Source of the DNA: Xanthobacteraceae bacterium
Lineage (GTDB): Bacteria; Pseudomonadota; Alphaproteobacteria; Rhizobiales; Xanthobacteraceae
Assembly (NCBI GenBank): GCA_019745775.1
Contig: JAIESR010000096.1
Location: forward strand, 89,101-153,100
Length of the DNA: 64,000 nucleotides
Reading direction: 5' to 3'
Of this stretch, positions 17,772 through 25,785 are shown piece by piece. The position numbers were made by a program, and so were the translations under genes. The notes under the pieces were generated by a model that worked only from the letters and a program-made list of their open reading frames with translations, was not told where the DNA came from and searched no databases. How positions within the stretch are numbered: the first letter of the stretch is position 1; the number at the start of each line of letters is the position of its first letter.

Positions 17772-19493
17772 ATGTCCCACGACAATCTTGCCCGGCTCGA
17801 TCAGTTCACCCCTCCTCGCCAGCCCTCGAATGCAGCCGAACCGCTCGGCCGCGTGGTGTCGGTCGGCGGCTCGCAGGTGGTGGTCGAGTTCTCGTCCGCG
17901 GTGCTCGCGGACAGCGACACCGAGCTCACGGTCGGTGCCTTCCTGGGCATCTGGAACGGCCGCACCCTGGTGGTTGGATCGCTGTGCGACATTTCGCTTC
18001 ATAAATTGGCGGACGGGCAGCAGAGCGGGCCCGCCACCGGACGTGTCGAGCTCCTGGGCGAGCTCGTTCTCGAGCAGCCCGGCGCCGGCTATTTCCAGCG
18101 CGGCGTCATGACCTATCCCAAGATCGGCAGCCCGATCGTGCGCGTGGGCCACGACGCGCTCTGCATCATGTTCGACACCGCCGGCGAGAACACCATCAAT
18201 GTCGGCCATCTGCAGCAGGACGCCTCGATCGGCGCCTATATCGACGTCGACGACATGGTGCGCAAGCACTTCGCCATCTTCGGATCGACCGGCGCCGGCA
18301 AGTCGAGCGCGGTATCGGTGCTGCTGCGCGAGATCATGGCCGCGCGCGAGAACCTGCGCATCCTTCTGATCGATCCGCACAACGAATACGCCGCCTGCTT
18401 CGAAGACCGCGCGCACGTTGTGCGGCCTGGAAACCTTCGCCTGCCGTACTGGCTGTTCAATTTCGACGAGATGCAGGAGATCATCTTCGGCCGGCACCGC
18501 GACGTCGAGGACGAGGTCGGCCTCCTGGCGGAGCTGATCCCGCTCGCCAAGAACGAATACGCCAAGAAGAGCGCCGTCAATCCCGCCGGCTATCGCAGCG
18601 TGAGCGCGGAAGGCGGCCGCTACACCGTCGATACGCCGGTGCCCTACCGCATGAACGAGCTGATCGCGATCGCGGAAGCGCGCATGGGCAAGCTCGAGAA
18701 CAGCGCGGTCGCCGGGCAGTATCGCCGGCTGATCTCGCGCATCCAGTCGGTGCGCAAGAACCCGCGCTACTCCTTCATCTTCGACGACGACGCCGTCGGC
18801 GCCGACACGATGGTCGATATCCTGTGCGAGCTGCTTCGCCTGCAAGGCGGCGGTGCGCCGATGACCATCGTGCAGCTTGCCGGCTTCCCGGCCGAGGTGT
18901 TCGACGCGATCGTGTCGGTGCTGTTCCGGCTGGCCTTCGAGTTCGGCCTGTGGAGCGACGGCGCGCTGCCGCTGCTGATCGTTTGCGAGGAGGCGCACAA
19001 CTACGCCAACGCCGACCGCTCGGTCGGCTTCCGGCCGGCGCGCGAGGCGGTGTCGCGCATCGCCAAGGAGGGCCGCAAATACGGCGTGTTCCTCGGCCTG
19101 GTGACGCAGCGCCCGGCGCAGCTCGATCCCACGCTGATCTCGCAATGCTCGACCGTGTTCGCGATGCGCATGGCGAACGAGGACGACCAGAAGATCGTGC
19201 ACGCCGCGGTGTCGGATCCCGGCAACCGCCTGCTCGGCTTCCTCGCCTCGCTCGGCACCCGTGAGGCGCTCGCGTTCGGCGCCGGCGTGCCGGTCGCCAC
19301 GCGGCTGCGGTTCAAGGAGCTCGCGGACGAATTCATCCCGACCTCGGAAGCGGTGTGGGGCGGACGCATCGACAGGGGCACGCCAGTGGACCGCAACCTC
19401 GTCGCCTCGGTGGTCGCGCGCTGGCGCGGCATCGCCATGAGCAACAAGCCGGTGATGGCCCCGAAGGCGGCCGCACCGGCAGGCGCGGATTAG
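17772..19493 (+). CDS. HerA-like ATPase (DUF87/FtsK-HerA superfamily)
   Basis: 573 residues. N-terminal beta-barrel HAS-like domain (about 25-130: PLGRVVSVGGSQVVVEFSSA). Walker A is GSTGAGKSS (171-179) and Walker B LLIVCEEAHNYA with E406/E407; RILLIDPHNEYAA also fits. A C-terminal part follows RPAQLDPTLISQCSTVFAMR. HerA forms hexameric DNA translocases, in archaea with nuclease NurA; bacterial homologs also appear in Sir2-HerA and related defence pairs. No NurA, Sir2 or nuclease gene is adjacent, so either it is a stand-alone housekeeping translocase common in this bacterial group or its partner is elsewhere. GGAGG lies 11 bases before the ATG. Confidence 0.88.
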   Translation: MSHDNLARLDQFTPPRQPSNAAEPLGRVVSVGGSQVVVEFSSAVLADSDTELTVGAFLGIWNGRTLVVGSLCDISLHKLADGQQSGPATGRVELLGELVLEQPGAGYFQRGVMTYPKIGSPIVRVGHDALCIMFDTAGENTINVGHLQQDASIGAYIDVDDMVRKHFAIFGSTGAGKSSAVSVLLREIMAARENLRILLIDPHNEYAACFEDRAHVVRPGNLRLPYWLFNFDEMQEIIFGRHRDVEDEVGLLAELIPLAKNEYAKKSAVNPAGYRSVSAEGGRYTVDTPVPYRMNELIAIAEARMGKLENSAVAGQYRRLISRIQSVRKNPRYSFIFDDDAVGADTMVDILCELLRLQGGGAPMTIVQLAGFPAEVFDAIVSVLFRLAFEFGLWSDGALPLLIVCEEAHNYANADRSVGFRPAREAVSRIAKEGRKYGVFLGLVTQRPAQLDPTLISQCSTVFAMRMANEDDQKIVHAAVSDPGNRLLGFLASLGTREALAFGAGVPVATRLRFKELADEFIPTSEAVWGGRIDRGTPVDRNLVASVVARWRGIAMSNKPVMAPKAAAPAGAD

Positions 19494-20150
19494 GCAACGC
19501 CGGAGTCGCAAACATCTCCGCGAGCCAGAACCTGTCCCCGTCATCCTGAGGCGCGCGCCGTAAGGCGCGCCTCGAAGGACGACGGCCACCGACTTCTTCT
19601 TTCACCGCCGGTGTGGGGGTGTAAGATCGGGGTGTAAGATTTATTCTCAAGAGCGATCATTGGCTTAGGTTCGAATCTTTCATTCTTTCGGCTCTTACCA
19701 CTGTGTGCCCATCGACGTGACATCGGTGCGTTCGCAGGTCCCGCTCCGGCTGCGGCGCGTCTCCGGAAGACGCCCTCGATGAGGGTGACGCCACGACGAT
19801 AGGCGTGCGCAAGCGTGCGTCAAATTATTTCGCTGTCATGCGCATAAGTCTGATGATAGCGGCGGCGAAAAAGTGAAATTCGCGAGGCGCCACCGCACGA
19901 CGCTATGCAAGGGTTATCACAACACTCTCGGCGCCATTTCGAGCCGCAAGCGCGGCACTCGTTACTGTGCCCTCTCCCCTTGCGGGAGAGGGCTACGCAG
20001 AAAGTCCGGCACATTCCGATTGGGTGAGGGGTGTTGTTCAATACGACGACACCCCTCACCCATTTCGTTGTGCTGAACGTTCAGAGCTGCCCTCTCCCGC
20101 AAGGGGAGAGGGCACAGCAATGCACACCGCGTCTGTTGCGCGACAGCGCG
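19494..20150. other. Gene-free stretch of about 650 bp with two palindromic repeats
   Basis: No convincing coding frame on either strand. It holds a palindrome at about 19539-19586 (TCCTGAGGCGCGC / GCGCGCCTCGAAGGA), a short tandem GGGTGTAAGAT at about 19616-19641, and a family B repeat at 19967-20115. The middle (19650-19960) shows nothing I recognise. Confidence 0.6.
19967..20115. repeat. Palindromic repeat, family B, copy 1
   Basis: Outer arms TGCCCTCTCCCCTTGCGGGA and CCGCAAGGGGAGAGGGCA; inner arms GGGTGAGGGGTGT and ACACCCCTCACCC. Copies recur at 24610-24772, 28836-28980, 61908-62050 and, in a variant form, inside a gene at 52543-52651. Confidence 0.88.
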
Positions 20151-20846
20151 CTACGCCGGCTCGAAGCCGGCATGTTTCCAGGTCGCGCGATGCGCGGGAT
20201 CGGTGAGGAAGGCGATGAAGGCGCCGGCCGCGGCCGGCGCGGCGCTCGCGGTCGGCACGCCGGCGCCGTAGACGATCAGGCTCTGCAGCGCCGTCGGCAG
20301 CAGGCCGACCAGCGATATACCCTTCACCGCGATCACCTCGCTCAGCGGATAGATGCCGATCTCGGCCTCGCCGGCGGTGATCTTCTGCACGCCGCCGTCG
20401 AGGGCGTTGCTGTAGGTGAGCTTGCCCTTGAGCGCTGCGTCGATGCCAAGCTCCCTGGTGACCTTGGCGAGATGCGCGCCGCTCGGCGTCGCCCCCGGAT
20501 TGGCGTGCACGACCGAGCGTGCCTTCAGCAGCGCGTTCCTGAACGCCTCCGGGGTCGCTATGTCGGGATGCGGCGCGCCCTCCCGCACGATCACGCCGAT
20601 GCCGACGCTGCCGAGGGTGCCGCGCGGCGTGGCCTTGAACGTGCCGGCCTTCACCAGCGCATCGATCGCGCCCACCGGCATGAAGGCGAGATCGGGCGTC
20701 TCGCCGGCGGCGAGCTTCTTCTGGATTTCCGAGATCACCGCATAGGTGTATTTGACGCGGTGGCCGCTCTGCGCCTCGAACTGCGGCGTCAGCACGAGGA
20801 GCGCCTCTTTCGGTGCGCCGCCACTCAGCACATTGATGTCCGCCAT
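20151..20846 (-). CDS. ModA/PBP type II-like substrate-binding domain protein without signal peptide
   Basis: 231 residues from the ATG at 20844-20846 (MADINVLSGG); the frame also offers an ATG 16 codons upstream, neither with a strong ribosome site. The pattern NVLSGGAPKEALLVLTPQFE, PDLAFMPVGAIDAL and IGIYPLSEVIAVKGI is that of molybdate-binding-protein-like extracellular solute domains. Strikingly, no signal peptide or membrane anchor is visible, and no ABC transporter genes are adjacent. It could therefore be a cytoplasmic small-molecule-binding protein, or the true start may lie elsewhere. Divergent from the small membrane protein with about 60 bp between. Confidence 0.78.
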   Translation of the reverse strand: MADINVLSGGAPKEALLVLTPQFEAQSGHRVKYTYAVISEIQKKLAAGETPDLAFMPVGAIDALVKAGTFKATPRGTLGSVGIGVIVREGAPHPDIATPEAFRNALLKARSVVHANPGATPSGAHLAKVTRELGIDAALKGKLTYSNALDGGVQKITAGEAEIGIYPLSEVIAVKGISLVGLLPTALQSLIVYGAGVPTASAAPAAAGAFIAFLTDPAHRATWKHAGFEPA

Positions 20847-20909
20847 GCCGGCCCCGGTTTCGTTATGCTTGATCCCGGCTACAATGGCGTCCACGCGGAG
20901 GGGACGTCA

Positions 20910-21260
20910 ATGAATTACGCCAAGCTCTACACCTGGGTGGTCGGCGCGCTGTTCCTGACCGCGGTCGGCTACACGCTCGCGGTCGAGCTCACCACCAGGG
21001 GGGTGACGCTCGAATCCGGCCACAAGGCCCTGCACGTGCTGCTCGGGCTGTGGGCCGCGCTGATCGTGTTCAAGGGGCTCGAACCGCAATACCGGCTGTT
21101 TGCGCTCACGAACGGCGTCCTCTGGGGCGGCGTCGCCGTCGTCGGCTGGGCCTATCCCGACCTGCACGGCCTCGACGCTTTCAACCGGCTCGACACCATC
21201 CTGCATACGATCGTCTCGGTCACAGGATTAGCGGCCTTTGCGTTGACGAAGAAAGCGTAA
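20910..21260 (+). CDS. Small four-helix membrane protein, unknown function
   Basis: 116 residues from ATG 20910, with GGAGGGG just upstream. Four hydrophobic segments are visible (about 7-25, 43-58, 68-84, 97-112): VVGALFLTAVGYTLAV, ALHVLLGLWAALIVF, FALTNGVLWGGVAVVGW and IVSVTGLAAFAL. It resembles small DUF-type membrane proteins seen widely in Rhizobiales, but I cannot name a function. It is likely co-oriented with the aldo/keto reductase 46 bp downstream. Confidence 0.75.
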   Translation: MNYAKLYTWVVGALFLTAVGYTLAVELTTRGVTLESGHKALHVLLGLWAALIVFKGLEPQYRLFALTNGVLWGGVAVVGWAYPDLHGLDAFNRLDTILHTIVSVTGLAAFALTKKA

Positions 21261-21305
21261 CCGGTTTCGCTCCGATCCATTTGGCACACACAGGTACCCG
21301 TACCC

Positions 21306-22157
21306 ATGTCCGTAGCAACGGCCGTATCGATCCCCACCCTGCCCGCCGGCGACGCGAAAATCCCCGCGATCGGCCTCGGCACCTCGAACCTCGGCGGCAG
21401 CAAGGTCCGCGGCGAAGGCGTCGCGACCGCGCTCAAGCTCGGCTATCGCCATATCGACACCGCGTGGAAATACGGCAGCGAGCGCGACGTCGGCGAAGGC
21501 ATCCGCGCGTCCGGGGTGCCGCGCGGCGAGATCTTCCTGTGCACCAAGGTGTCGCACGAATATCTGCGCGCCGCCGATTTCGCGCGCTCGGTCGACGAGA
21601 GCCTCGAAAACCTCGGCGTCGATTATGTCGACCTGTTGCTGGTGCACTGGCCGAACAAGGAAATACCGCTCGAGGAGACCATGGCCGCGCTCGCCAAGGC
21701 CAAGCGCGACGGGCTGACGCGTCACATCGGCGTGGCGAATTTCAACATCGCGCTGCTCGACGAGGCGATCGCGCATTGCCCGGAGCCGCTGGTCAACCTC
21801 CAGGGCGAAGGCCATCCCTATATCGACACCACCAGGATCGTCGAGGCGTGCCGGCAGCGCGGCCTCGTGTTCACCGCCTATTGCCCGCTCGGACGCGGGC
21901 GGCTGTTCGACGATCCGGTGCTCGGCGCGATCGCCAAGGCCAAGGGCCGCACGCTGGCGCAAATCGCGCTGCGCTGGCTGATCCAGCGCGGCAACATCGC
22001 GCCGATCCCGCGCTCGTCCCATCCGGGGCGGCTCGCCGAGAACCTCGACGTGTTCTCGTTCACGCTGTCGGACGACGAGATGGCGAGGATCGGCACGCTC
22101 AAGCGCGCGGACGGGCGGATTGCCAATCCGCCAGGGCGGGCGCCGACGTGGGATTGA
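21306..22157 (+). CDS. Aldo/keto reductase family oxidoreductase
   Basis: 283 residues, slightly shorter than the usual 300-330. The catalytic tetrad can be placed: Asp and Tyr in HIDTAWKYGSERDVGEGI, Lys in FLCTKVSHE, and His in DLLLVHWPNKEIPL. The NADPH-site region PIPRSSHPGRLAENLDVF is near the C-terminus. Expected reaction is NADPH-dependent reduction of an aldehyde or ketone in the cytoplasm; 2,5-diketo-gluconate reductase-like enzymes are the nearest named group. Substrate unknown. Confidence 0.9.
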   Translation: MSVATAVSIPTLPAGDAKIPAIGLGTSNLGGSKVRGEGVATALKLGYRHIDTAWKYGSERDVGEGIRASGVPRGEIFLCTKVSHEYLRAADFARSVDESLENLGVDYVDLLLVHWPNKEIPLEETMAALAKAKRDGLTRHIGVANFNIALLDEAIAHCPEPLVNLQGEGHPYIDTTRIVEACRQRGLVFTAYCPLGRGRLFDDPVLGAIAKAKGRTLAQIALRWLIQRGNIAPIPRSSHPGRLAENLDVFSFTLSDDEMARIGTLKRADGRIANPPGRAPTWD

Positions 22158-22174
22158 TGGGAGAGCGGAGTAGC

Positions 22175-22405
22175 CTACGGGACGATAATGTTTCGGGCAC
22201 CGGTCTGATTTCCGGCATTACCAGCGTGAACCTGTTGCTGTCGTCGCGCCCGGCGTGCTCGAACCAATGGTTCTACACGTGCCTTCAGAGCGTCCAAGAC
22301 TGCCAGTTTCTCGGCAAATGTAAGGGCAGCGCGCTGCTGTCTTCCAGACGCTTTCCGCGCAAGGATTTCCGAAATGTCAGGATACCGAGAATTCCGATCG
22401 TTCAT
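22175..22405 (-). CDS. Small basic protein, possible partner of the nucleotidyltransferase
   Basis: 76 residues, starting 9 bp after the nucleotidyltransferase stop on the same strand. SEILARKASGRQQRAALTFAEKLAVLDALK looks helical, followed by a very basic ARRARRQQQ tail. Position and size suit the second member of a two-gene module; genes that follow such nucleotidyltransferases often have an SEILARKA-like start in Bradyrhizobium-type genomes, from memory. Function unknown. Confidence 0.6.
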   Translation of the reverse strand: MNDRNSRYPDISEILARKASGRQQRAALTFAEKLAVLDALKARVEPLVRARRARRQQQVHAGNAGNQTGARNIIVP

Positions 22406-22414
22406 GTCGTAAAA

Positions 22415-22978
22415 CTAGGTCGCTGGCAAGGGGTTTTCAATCCCAGCCTTCATGCAGAAATTCATCCAATTGCCCCTCAATTGATGTCTTTCGAGGACGT
22501 CCTTGAGCGCTGCCAAGTCTACGGCTTGCTGCTCCAAGAAAGCCTGAACACGCGCCAGATCCTTGAGACGGCCAACCTTGATGGCAATTGCCACGACGTG
22601 CTCGGCCCTAAGACACCGAGCCTTGATTGGAGGATTGCCAGCTACGTCAATGTCGAGTTCGATCGCGTTCGCCAATGCTTCTTCGTCGAGATCCGACGCT
22701 ACTGGCAGGAACTGAACCGGCCAATCCTCAATCAAGTATCCCACGTCGGTGCGCTCGGTGTATCCCATCTCGGCCAACGCCTTTTCGATCGGCCCAAGCA
22801 ATATCAGTCCGGATTGACGCTGCTCGAAACCCACAACTGATATAAGGATGTCGAGGTCTTCTGTAAGTGTTGGCTCGATGTAGTTGAGGGCAGCCACCGC
22901 ACCAGCAATCGCATACTGCCGGATGGCACCTTTTTCTGCGAGCTTGGTTACAACCTCAATGGTCTCACGCATCGACAT
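22415..22978 (-). CDS. Nucleotidyltransferase-fold protein (AbiEii/MNT-like)
   Basis: 187 residues. IAGAVAALNYIEPTLTEDLD then ILIS gives a nucleotidyltransferase signature in which the metal-binding acids are the D-x-D pair of TEDLDILI; a third acid is expected near EELDIDV-like NAIELDIDV. The rest (EHVVAIAIKVGRLKDLARV) matches AbiEii-type proteins, which tend to carry a KDLAR helix. Such proteins are toxins of type IV systems or antitoxins of MNT/HEPN pairs. Here the partner would be the 76-residue gene 9 bp downstream, which has no HEPN motif. The lower G+C and codon use suggest transfer. Confidence 0.72.
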   Translation of the reverse strand: MSMRETIEVVTKLAEKGAIRQYAIAGAVAALNYIEPTLTEDLDILISVVGFEQRQSGLILLGPIEKALAEMGYTERTDVGYLIEDWPVQFLPVASDLDEEALANAIELDIDVAGNPPIKARCLRAEHVVAIAIKVGRLKDLARVQAFLEQQAVDLAALKDVLERHQLRGNWMNFCMKAGIENPLPAT

Positions 22979-23109
22979 GCGTCAAACTTTCCAAGGGAGC
23001 AGCAATCATGAATACGCCAGGCGAGCTTCTCATGGGAAGTGCGAACAGTATCATTCCCATTGAACATCGTTAAGCTATGCATGATGACACGGCTCGCTTG
23101 CGGGAAGAG

Positions 23110-23151
23110 ACGATGGGTTTCGCTGCGCTCAACCCATCCTACGAAGCTCGC
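23110..23151. repeat. Short palindromic repeat GATGGGTTTCG...CAACCCATC
   Basis: Arms GATGGGTTTCGC and GCTCAACCCATCC enclose a few bases. It lies in the 226-bp gap between the nucleotidyltransferase start and the VOC gene. Only one copy in this window. Confidence 0.6.
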
Positions 23152-23204
23152 CAAGACGCCCCGTTTCACGCTATCCTCCCGCGCAAAGTCTGAGGAGACC
23201 CCCC

Positions 23205-23603
23205 ATGACCATGAGCGTCGGCCAGCTCGACCACTACAACGTCTCGACCCGCAAGTTGCCTGAGACCATCAAGTTCTATGAGGACGTGCTGGGCTTCAAG
23301 AACGGCCCGCGGCCGCCGTTCAACTTCCCGGGCGCGTGGCTTTACTCCGGCGCCCACCCGGTGCTGCACCTCAACGACATCTCCAACACCGACCGGCAGC
23401 AGCGGCCGGATTCGGGCGTCATCGATCACGTCGCGTTCGGCAGCCGCGGCTTCGAGGCGACGAAGCAGCACCTCACCAGCAAGGGCATCGAGCACCGCGT
23501 CAACCAGGTGCCGAACTCGACGCGCTGGCAGATCTTCCTGAAGGATCCCAACAACGTCGAGATCGAGCTCAACTTCGAAACCAAGAACGAGATGGCGGGC
23601 TAG
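23205..23603 (+). CDS. VOC (glyoxalase/extradiol dioxygenase fold) family protein
   Basis: 132 residues. Two beta-alpha-beta-beta-beta modules: QLDHYNVSTRKLPETIKFYE with a metal-ligand His near residue 7, VLHLNDIS, then VIDHVAFGSRGFEATKQHL and the C-terminal metal-ligand Glu in NNVEIELNF. That is the H/H/E set used by glyoxalase-like and extradiol-type proteins. CTGAGGAGACC precedes the start. It is followed 3 bp later by a coiled-coil gene and then a glutathione S-transferase, suggesting a glutathione-linked conversion such as aromatic ring opening or isomerisation, which is inference. Confidence 0.85.
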   Translation: MTMSVGQLDHYNVSTRKLPETIKFYEDVLGFKNGPRPPFNFPGAWLYSGAHPVLHLNDISNTDRQQRPDSGVIDHVAFGSRGFEATKQHLTSKGIEHRVNQVPNSTRWQIFLKDPNNVEIELNFETKNEMAG

Positions 23604-23606
23604 CGG

Positions 23607-23849
23607 ATGTCCGACGAGGCGATGAAGGCGGAGCTCGAGCGGCTGCGCAAGGAGAACGAGGCGCTCAAGAAGGGCGCGTCGGCGGGCCTGCGCATGAAGG
23701 TGAGCGAGAAAGGCGCGCTCTCGATCTACGGCATGGGGCGGTTTCCGGTGACGCTCTACAAGGAGCAGTGGCTGCGGCTGCTGGACAAGTCCGACGACAT
23801 CCGCGCATTCTTCGCGGCGAACGACAGCCAGTTGAAAGCAAAAGAGTAA
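23607..23849 (+). CDS. Small coiled-coil protein with conserved FPVTLYKEQW segment, unknown function
   Basis: 80 residues, starting 3 bp after the VOC gene. The first 25 residues (EAMKAELERLRKENEALKKG) form a heptad-like coiled coil; the rest, MKVSEKGALSIYGMGRFPVT then LYKEQWLRLL, is compact and conserved-looking. Proteins of this shape occur next to glutathione S-transferase genes in several proteobacteria by memory, but no biochemical role is known to me. It may be a partner or regulator of the neighbours. Confidence 0.72.
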   Translation: MSDEAMKAELERLRKENEALKKGASAGLRMKVSEKGALSIYGMGRFPVTLYKEQWLRLLDKSDDIRAFFAANDSQLKAKE

Positions 23850-23878
23850 GGCGAGGACAAAGAGTAGCGAGGGAAGAT

Positions 23879-24571
23879 ATGGCGAAGTATCTGTTGGTGA
23901 GCTTCAAGACCTGCCCGTGGGTGCAGCGTTCGGCGATCGTGCTGCGCGAGAAGAAGGTCGACTTCGAGTTCCGGCACATCGAGCGCGACAACCGGCCGGA
24001 CTGGTTCCTCGCGATCTCGCCGCACAGGAAGGTGCCGGTGCTGCGCGTCGACGACACCATCTCGCTATTCGAGTCGAACGCGATCAACGAATACCTCGAC
24101 GAGACGATTGCCCCGAGATTGCATCCCGAGGACCCGGTGCAGCGCGCGATCAACCGCGCCTGGACCGACTACCTGCCGACCTTCGCCGACCAGGTGACCG
24201 GCGTCGCCTATGCCGGCGACGAGGCCGACGGCCGCAAATGCCTCGACGAGGTGCCGAAGGCGTTCGAGCGGCTCGAGCGCGCGCTGGAGAAGCAGGGCGC
24301 GGGGCCGTTCTTCAACGGCGCGAAATATTCGCTGGTGGACGCCGCCTACGCACCGTTCCTCCAGCGCTATTACTTCCTCGACCGCATCCGGCCGATCGGC
24401 CAGATCGAGAAATTCCCGCGGCTCAAGGCCTGGGCCGACGCACTGATCAAGCGGCCGTCGACGCACTCGTTCCCGGAGGCCGAGTTCGAGGCGATGTACC
24501 GGCTGAACGTGAAGCTGCGCAAGAAGTGGCTGTCGCAGTTCATCGCGGACGCGGCGGTGGCGGCGGAGTAG
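23879..24571 (+). CDS. Glutathione S-transferase family protein
   Basis: 230 residues from ATG 23879 (GAGGGAAGAT upstream); the frame continues 5' across the small gene but without support. Thioredoxin-fold N-domain (about 1-80) with SFKTCPWVQRSAIVLREK, the cis-proline segment HRKVPVLRVDD and LFESNAINEYLDE, followed by an all-alpha C-domain (about 90-215, YSLVDAAYAPFLQRYYF). The catalytic position near residue 10 carries CPW as in omega/beta-type GSTs. Joined to the VOC and coiled-coil genes in one unit. Confidence 0.9.
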   Translation: MAKYLLVSFKTCPWVQRSAIVLREKKVDFEFRHIERDNRPDWFLAISPHRKVPVLRVDDTISLFESNAINEYLDETIAPRLHPEDPVQRAINRAWTDYLPTFADQVTGVAYAGDEADGRKCLDEVPKAFERLERALEKQGAGPFFNGAKYSLVDAAYAPFLQRYYFLDRIRPIGQIEKFPRLKAWADALIKRPSTHSFPEAEFEAMYRLNVKLRKKWLSQFIADAAVAAE

Positions 24572-24609
24572 GCCAAGAGCAATCGACCGCGAAGCAGGGC
24601 CGACGTATT

Positions 24610-24772
24610 TGCGCCCTCTCCCCTTGCGGGAGAGGGCTACTCAAGCAGTTCAGCGAGCTCGAATGGGTGAGGGGTGTTCCTCGAGAGAACGCTTCAAGCC
24701 GTGCGACACCCCTCACCCACTCCGTCGCGCTGCAGCACCCCGCTGCCCTCTCCCTCAGGGGGAGAGGGCACA
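24610..24772. repeat. Palindromic repeat, family B, copy 2
   Basis: GCCCTCTCCCCTTGCGGGAG at the left, GGGTGAGGGGTGT and ACACCCCTCACCC in the middle, TGCCCTCTCCCTCAGGGGGAG at the right (shown shortened). It fills the gap between the convergent GST and TauD genes. Confidence 0.87.
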
Positions 24773-24792
24773 TCAACAAGCGCCTGCTCGCG

Positions 24793-25620
24793 TCAATACG
24801 GCTTGTCGCCCTTGATGGTCACGCGCCGGCCCGAGCGGGTCTGCGGGTAGTAGTCCCACAGCGCCTGGTGCTGGACGCAGCGGTTGTCCCAGAACGCGAC
24901 CGAATGCGGCCGCCAGCGGAACCGCACCTGGAATTCCTCGCGGGTCGCGAATTCGCACAGGAAGTCGAGGACGGCGCGGCCCTCCTCGCGCGGCAGGCCG
25001 TCGATATGCGTGGTGAAGTCGCCGTTGACGTAGAGCGCCTTGCGCCCGGTCACCGGATGGGTTCGCACCACGGGATGCGACGCCTGCGGATAGACCTTGC
25101 CGGTCTCCTTCAGCCCCATCAGCGCGTTGTTGCGGCGATAGACGTGGTCGCCGGAATGGGTCGCGGTCAGCCCTTCGAGGTAGCGCTGCATGCGCGGCGA
25201 AAGCGCTTCGTAAGCGGCGTACTGGCTGGCAAACAATGTGTCGCCGCCGACCGGCGGCACCGTGTGCAGATAGAGGATCGAGGCCGCCGGCGGCTCCTCG
25301 TCGCACGACACGTCGGAGTGCCAGTACTCGCCGTTGATGCGCCGCGAATTGGCGTCGGCATGGATCGGCAGGATCTCGGGATGGCCTTCGGGGCCGGGCG
25401 TGCTCGGATGGATGTGCAGCTCGCCGAAATAGCGGCCGAAGCGCTTGTGGGCGTCGACGTCCATCGGCTGGTCGCGGAAGAACAGCACCTGATGCTCCGC
25501 CAGCGCCTGGTGCAGCTCCTCGACCTGGCGGTTGCTGAGCGGATTGGCGAGCGTGATGCCGGCGACTTCGGCGCCGATGCGCGGCGTCATCGGCGTGACA
25601 TCGATGGATTCATAGCCCAT
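24793..25620 (-). CDS. TauD/TfdA family Fe(II)/2-oxoglutarate dioxygenase
   Basis: 275 residues from the ATG at 25618-25620. Iron ligands can be placed: His and Asp in EYWHSDVSCDEEP and the distal His in VAFWDNRCVQHQALWDYYP, with the 2-oxoglutarate-binding Arg in SGRRVTIKGD. This is the HxD...H fold shared by taurine and 2,4-D dioxygenases. NP-type and PRIGAEVAGITLAN start follow the family. It would hydroxylate and split an organic sulfonate or aryl-oxy acid, with succinate and CO2 as co-products. No sulfonate transporter is adjacent, so the substrate is open. The gene is divergent from the LeuC-like gene. Confidence 0.9.
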   Translation of the reverse strand: MGYESIDVTPMTPRIGAEVAGITLANPLSNRQVEELHQALAEHQVLFFRDQPMDVDAHKRFGRYFGELHIHPSTPGPEGHPEILPIHADANSRRINGEYWHSDVSCDEEPPAASILYLHTVPPVGGDTLFASQYAAYEALSPRMQRYLEGLTATHSGDHVYRRNNALMGLKETGKVYPQASHPVVRTHPVTGRKALYVNGDFTTHIDGLPREEGRAVLDFLCEFATREEFQVRFRWRPHSVAFWDNRCVQHQALWDYYPQTRSGRRVTIKGDKPY

Positions 25621-25785
25621 GGCATGACCTCTTCGATGGGGCGGCGCGAGGCCAAAGCGTAACGCCGATGGGCGGGGCGATTCAACACGCGCCGCACGCT
25701 TGCCAGCGGCCCCTCGCCCGCCGCACAATAGGGGCACATCCAAGCAACACCGGCTCGTCCGCGAGCCCTAACCCCAAGTTCCACC

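Noticed and set aside
16197..19589. A 1130-residue reverse frame over the BenE and HerA genes
   Set aside because: Shadow frame; both forward genes have motifs and signals.
24605..24790. Tandem hairpins read as an attenuator for tauD
   Set aside because: They match the dispersed family B repeat and lie at the 3' end of tauD, not upstream.
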